Assembly (NCBI GenBank): GCA_027382625.1
Contig: JAJKFJ010021911.1
Coordinates: 40,936-104,935, forward strand
Direction: 5' to 3'
DNA length: 64,000 nt
From: Tetmemena sp. SeJ-2015
Taxonomy: Eukaryota > Ciliophora > Spirotrichea > Sporadotrichida > Oxytrichidae
The notes under the pieces were generated by a model. It saw only the letters and a program-made list of their open reading frames with translations. It did no database searches and had not been told where the DNA came from. The first letter of the stretch is position 1; each line of letters begins with the position of its first letter. The translations under genes were made by a program, and so were the position numbers. Of this stretch, positions 60,901 to 64,000 are shown piece after piece.

Positions 60901-62208
60901 TGCTGTTCATTGTAAATATGATCAAAATTAGAAACAAGTTTGTGAAACACGAAAGAGCTTGGAGCACCACATAGAGCAGGTAGGGCTTCACCAGTAGTGC
61001 CTGCTTCAATTCTTTGATAACTGCCGAATATCTTAGCCCAAGCTTTCTCCAAGAGCAATACCCATATCTCTTGGTCTTGGTTGCTGCGACTGAAAGCCCA
61101 CTCATCTTTATGACCACAGAAGGGGAAATAGTCATCCACTACTATGGTCTTTGCCTCCCCATTAACGTAGAAACGCATAGCATAACAACCAGCTGCATTT
61201 ACTTCTTTAGTTAAAAATATAATTAATAGTAAGGAAGATTGCCTTGACTCTTTCAGGGTTTTCAGCAAGGGAAGAAATTGAAGACAAGAAGTAGCAGTCT
61301 CCACAGTAACCCTGCTTTATGTCACTCGGACTGATAGTGTTGTAGATGCAAAACTTACCATATCCAATAAAATTAAAAACAATTAAATATCTATTCTATT
61401 TCTAATCGTTATACATATTAAAGTTACTGCAAATACTTTACTCCAAATTTTATTTATTCAATATCTGATTAGATTAGATTCGCTTTTTAATAAGTTTTGG
61501 AATTAATATAAAAAGAGTTTATATCGGCAATTAAATTAGATTGCTAATTAATTTCTAATTTAAAATATATAAATTTCAAAATTGCGAAAAGATTATTTTA
61601 ATATGAATTCTCTTCAATTGTAATTGACCACAGTTAAAGCATTTTAATTTTTGAGACTGATTAAATTCAACTAGCAATTTATCATTTCTTTTAATAATTT
61701 AAACTTTCCTTTACCGTACACATCTGAGGGCCTCTTCCAAGTAAAAGTCTCCCACGATTATTATATCCATTCAATAATAAATGGATTATTATTTAAAAGA
61801 TTTAAGTCTCTCTGGTCTCATGATTGAACCGTCTATTATTGAAGAGAGCTCTGGTCTGAAGAATGGGTCCGTCCAGGGTTTGCCATTACTGATTATGGTT
61901 TCATAGTCTATGTCTCTCAGTCTTCCAGTTGCATAGGGGAAATCTGTTACAGGTCTTTCAGGATCTTGTCGATAAGCATTATCATCGTGAAGAAAATAAA
62001 AAAAACTATATTTCATAAAGGCCTTTGAGATACCAAAACATGCATACAAATATTTTTAAATTAAGAGAGTATCAGGATCCAGTTTCCAAGCCTAAAACAA
62101 AACATAAGAATTAGAAATTTATAAAGAAGATTTCATTTATTCCAGTTCTTAAATAAAACAAGCTTAAGGATTTACCATTTTGGATTGTTTCCCAGCTATG
62201 CATCCCAT
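57932..62208 (-). CDS. calpain-family cysteine protease with N-terminal acylation motif
   Basis: Papain-like Ca2+-regulated protease. It starts MGCIAGKQSKM, a consensus for N-myristoylation at Gly2 with palmitoylation at Cys3, so membrane attachment is likely. An 84-bp GTAAA..TTTTAG intron (62092-62175) follows. Then GKPWTDPFFRPELSSI, WKRPSDVYGKFCIYN, and the catalytic Cys block QGYCGDCYFLSSISSLAENP. PC1 continues with IVVDDYFPFC and LLLEKAWAKIFGSYQ. PC2 has catalytic His in GLVDAHAYSLIS and catalytic Asn in RNPWGFKEWNGDW, so the triad is complete. C-terminally come two or more beta-sandwich-like modules (YKYAPLKFIIAKIVKAGSSA; ELPRLLAGEYILFFKADWDA; QLGYRYEVPVMSNL) and a Lys-rich end (RKPARTRDYFLPKKDKQSNS). 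Five IESs are mapped; others remain in 58,000-59,200 and 60,620-60,840. The first TGA after the last block is at 57932. Confidence 0.9.
59587..60166. other. IES, 580 bp, 8-bp pointer TTAGTTTT
   Basis: TTAGTTTT at 59579-59586 and 60159-60166. The interior is AT-rich with no ORF of note. Removal joins YNKLPGEN to QEEELAFIDGDY in the calpain C-terminal region. Confidence 0.78.
61212..61230. other. ultra-short IES, 19 bp, pointer AGT (ACT)
   Basis: AGT at 61209-61211 and 61228-61230. Removal joins RVKAIFLT to KEVNAAGCYAM in the calpain protease core. Confidence 0.8.
61360..61715. other. IES, 356 bp, pointer TTACC (GGTAA)
   Basis: TTACC at 61355-61359 and 61711-61715. Removal gives RPSDVYGKFCIYNTISPSD just upstream of the calpain catalytic Cys. 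Confidence 0.82.
61752..61812. other. IES, 61 bp, pointer TCTC (GAGA)
   Basis: TCTC at 61748-61751 and 61809-61812 (phase ambiguous because of TCTCTC). Removal joins GSIMRPE to TFTWKRPSDVYG in calpain. Confidence 0.75.
61984..62073. other. IES, 90 bp, pointer TATC (GATA)
   Basis: TATC at 61980-61983 and 62070-62073. Removal joins AWKLDPD to NAYRQDPERPVTDFP near the calpain N-terminus. Confidence 0.82.
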
Positions 62209-62500
62209 TTCTTTGGATAATTGTTTAAATTCTAACTATACTTATTTCATATTTTCTCTTATCATCCAAAAAAGTGTGATGCATTTGAATAATATACTAA
62301 ATTCATTTATTTATATTGTTTGAGATTCATATTTAAATCTAGTAGGCGTTCTTTATGTGTTTTCTTATCTTTTTCTTATTTGCTAATTATTTTCTAATTC
62401 TTTCTTTCTCTGTGAGGATTGGATCTCTATAAGTAAATGAATTGCTAGTTTACTTACGCTTTCTTATTAGGTGATGGCAATTAAATTTATAATTATATCT

Positions 62501-62910
62501 GAGAATTTAATGAAAAATCAAATTAATTAATAAAAGAGATTAAAATGGATTTAAATCGCGACAGTTGAAGTGTCTCAGAATCGAATAATAATTAGATCAT
62601 TCGATCCAGCATCGAATTCTAAGAACTTTTCATCCTTGCAACTTTTGTGTGGGAACTCTCTGTAAAGAGTTATAAGCGACACAAGTTATACTGAGTTCGA
62701 TATTGAAGAATTTGAAGAGTGCTCACTTCATATCTCACTGCTGAGAGGGACTGAGGCAATGATTAAAGATGAAACTCATATTAATTTTTGATAAGCTATC
62801 GAACAAGCTACAGATCGAGGGGTTAATCTGCGATTTCAATTGTCACCATTTTGCAATTCCTTATTTATTATTTTAATCAATCACCGATTTTAATTAAATT
62901 CTATACTATA
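62501..62910 (+). repeat. dispersed ~405-bp repeat, copy 3
   Basis: Begins GAGAATTTAATGAAAAATCA and ends ATTCTATACTATA. Closest to copy 1 (CATATCTCACTGCTGAGAGG is identical in core). It lies between the calpain start and the 3' end of the next minus-strand gene, outside any coding block. Confidence 0.82.
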
Positions 62911-62999
62911 TTTTTATTCAGAATAATAATATTTTAAAGTCTTCTTCTCTGTTGTTGATAGTTCTCTTTCTTTCAAACCCCTGGCTACTTGATGCTTTA

Positions 63000-63827
63000 T
63001 CAATAAGATTTAAAATTAAGAGGAGTTGTTTTTTATTTAGCTTGGAAAATCATCATTCTGCCTGAGGCTCTATCATAAGTGAGGTCAGTTTGCGTGATGC
63101 CATTAGGTTAGTTATAACTCATTTGGATCTCTCTCTCAATCTTCTCCTGCTCCTATCCTCTCAGTCGATCCTCCAAGCGCAACCTTTCATTCTCATTTTC
63201 AAAAAGCAAAGTTTATAGCTCCTGCTAAGTTTTCTCCAAGTCCCTCACTTTATCTTCTCTTAATAACTTTAGCTGCTCTTGCTCCGCTCTCTCCTTGAGC
63301 AAGATACTTTCCATTTCTTTAGTGCTCTCCAATTCTTTCTTCAAGTCTACTATCTAGACACTCAAAAGCCTCAGTCTCTCAATCATTTAATCCTTCTCAG
63401 TCTGTAACTGCTGCATCTGTAATTGTGGGTTTACTGCTAAGCTTTGAGCTGGCTATTTGCAAGAGTAAGTTTTGTGACTTCATCCTAAACATGGTAAATA
63501 GTTAAACTGTGACGCTTTAATTCTCCCAGAAGATCCTCGATGCCCAAAAATATATTATATGTTGAGAGTGAGTTCTTTCATCTCAGCTTTCTTAGCTTTT
63601 TCAAATTAGTCTAGGAGTGTTTAGGCAGTTGCTAATTGCCTAGAGCAGGTTTCTTTATCAGCCATGGTTGCAGCTAGTCTCTCTCGCATGGTGTCTCTAT
63701 CTAGTTTGAAGGCCTCTCTTTATTCCTTCTCATCTTGGATCTGTCTGTCTTTAGCCTGCAGTTTCAACCTATAGTCTGCATTTTCATTCCTTATGTGATT
63801 CAATAACTTATTAGCTTCAGTCAGAGC
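63000..63827 (-). CDS. coiled-coil protein, 3' part (interrupted upstream by a TBE)
   Basis: Almost entirely heptad-like helix: ALTEANKLLNHIRNENADYR, DEKEQREAFKLDRDTMRERL, KETCSRQLATAQTLLDQFEK; then after a break near 63,480-63,570, QMQQLQTEKDQMIERLRLLS and ELQTLLFENENERLRLEDRL. It ends GRMMIFQAKQKTTPLNFKSY then TGA (plus strand TCA 63000-63002). The upstream edge of the visible part is TTTTTTTAG next to GCTCTG at 63827, a 3' splice-site-like or IES boundary. The non-coding gap beyond it holds a TBE terminus from 63879, so the 5' part of the gene lies outside the window. The function is unknown; a cytoskeletal or ciliary role is only a guess. Confidence 0.62.
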
Positions 63828-63878
63828 CTAAAAAAACTAAATTTAATATTTTTATAGTAAAAATAATAAGATTGCAAT

Positions 63879-64000
63879 CAAAACCCCAAAACCCCATAAT
63901 ATGATAAGAAAGTGAAAATAAGTTGTGTATAATTAATTTCTTTATTAATACTTATAATCATGCTAAATTTTAACCCTAAACAGGCAATCTAAAGTCTTCT
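63879..64000 (+). mobile_element. TBE transposon terminus (third copy, runs off the window)
   Basis: Starts CAAAACCCCAAAACCCC (63879-63895), two intact C4A4-type telomere repeats, followed by the TIR also seen inverted at 18470-18547 and 27245-27331. Preceded by AAT at 63876-63878, consistent with the ANT 3-bp target duplication described for TBE1. Its subterminal AACAGGCAATCT matches the second copy, so this is the same element end. It is the best preserved of the three. Confidence 0.9.

Noticed and set aside
62501..62910. Box-B-like GGGGTTGAATCTGCG in the dispersed repeat as a tRNA-derived SINE promoter
   Set aside because: The match to GGTTCGANTCC is poor and changes between copies. No matching box A at the right distance was found.
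63879..63895. C4A4 repeat as a macronuclear chromosome end
   Set aside because: It is internal, followed by a TIR also present twice elsewhere in the window next to TBE relics, so it is a transposon tip.
1..64000. tRNA, rRNA or CRISPR array
   Set aside because: I scanned for cloverleaf-type box A/B sequences, rRNA-like conserved stretches and regular spaced repeats and saw none I could support. The only regular repeat is the degenerate minisatellite at 25.5 kb.

Overview
This window is germline (micronuclear) DNA of a hypotrich/spirotrich ciliate of the Oxytricha-Tetmemena-Stylonychia type. Three things show it. (1) Every recognisable gene reads through TAA and TAG as Gln and stops only at TGA. 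(2) Conserved genes are cut by short AT-rich segments flanked by 2-8 bp direct repeats. Taking out one repeat plus the segment restores the expected protein, which is how MDS/IES junctions with pointers behave. (3) Three transposon termini carry C4A4 (G4T4) telomere-like repeats joined to a shared inverted repeat, the hallmark of telomere-bearing elements (TBEs). The genus is inferred; the sequence does not fix the species.

Layout. 1-11.3 kb is gene-dense: the 3' part of a BRWD/PHIP-like WD40-PHD-bromodomain protein, an unknown small protein on the minus strand, a TGS1-like cap methyltransferase and a complete asparagine synthetase. 12.3-15.3 kb holds an unknown Gln/Ser-rich protein (minus). 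At 16.5-19.5 kb a fragment of a surface-protein gene runs into a decayed TBE, followed by a ~970 bp fold-back repeat. 19.9-25.6 kb carries MEMO1, a PIN/XPG-like (asteroid-type) protein and a MORN-repeat protein. A six-unit ~32 bp minisatellite and a second decayed TBE follow, to 27.3 kb. About 30-47 kb appears to hold one very large surface-protein gene in scattered pieces: signal segment, beta-propeller-like repeats, beta-sandwich domains, Thr-rich stalk, membrane region, cytoplasmic tail. It is interrupted by a 3.07 kb inverted repeat with a broken HSP60 fragment at its core, a G-run-ended MITE and two copies of a ~405 bp dispersed repeat. 47-64 kb holds two further MITEs of the same type, a coiled-coil gene, a low-complexity gene, a myristoylation-motif calpain, a third dispersed-repeat copy and a coiled-coil gene fragment, ending in the terminus of a third TBE.

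Functionally the genes are unrelated housekeeping and signalling genes (chromatin reading, RNA cap modification, Asn synthesis, proteolysis, cortex or motility). The shared theme is the mosaic of DNA that should be eliminated during development (IESs, TBEs, MITEs, fold-backs) threaded through genes kept in the macronucleus. For TGS1, asparagine synthetase, MEMO1 and the small gene at 4.7 kb, subtracting the proposed IESs and introns leaves a length exactly divisible by three, which supports the models. The most notable observations are the palindrome with the HSP60 pseudogene, the MITE family with G-run ends and 8-bp target duplications, the ~405 bp repeat family, and several ultra-short IESs (8-24 bp).
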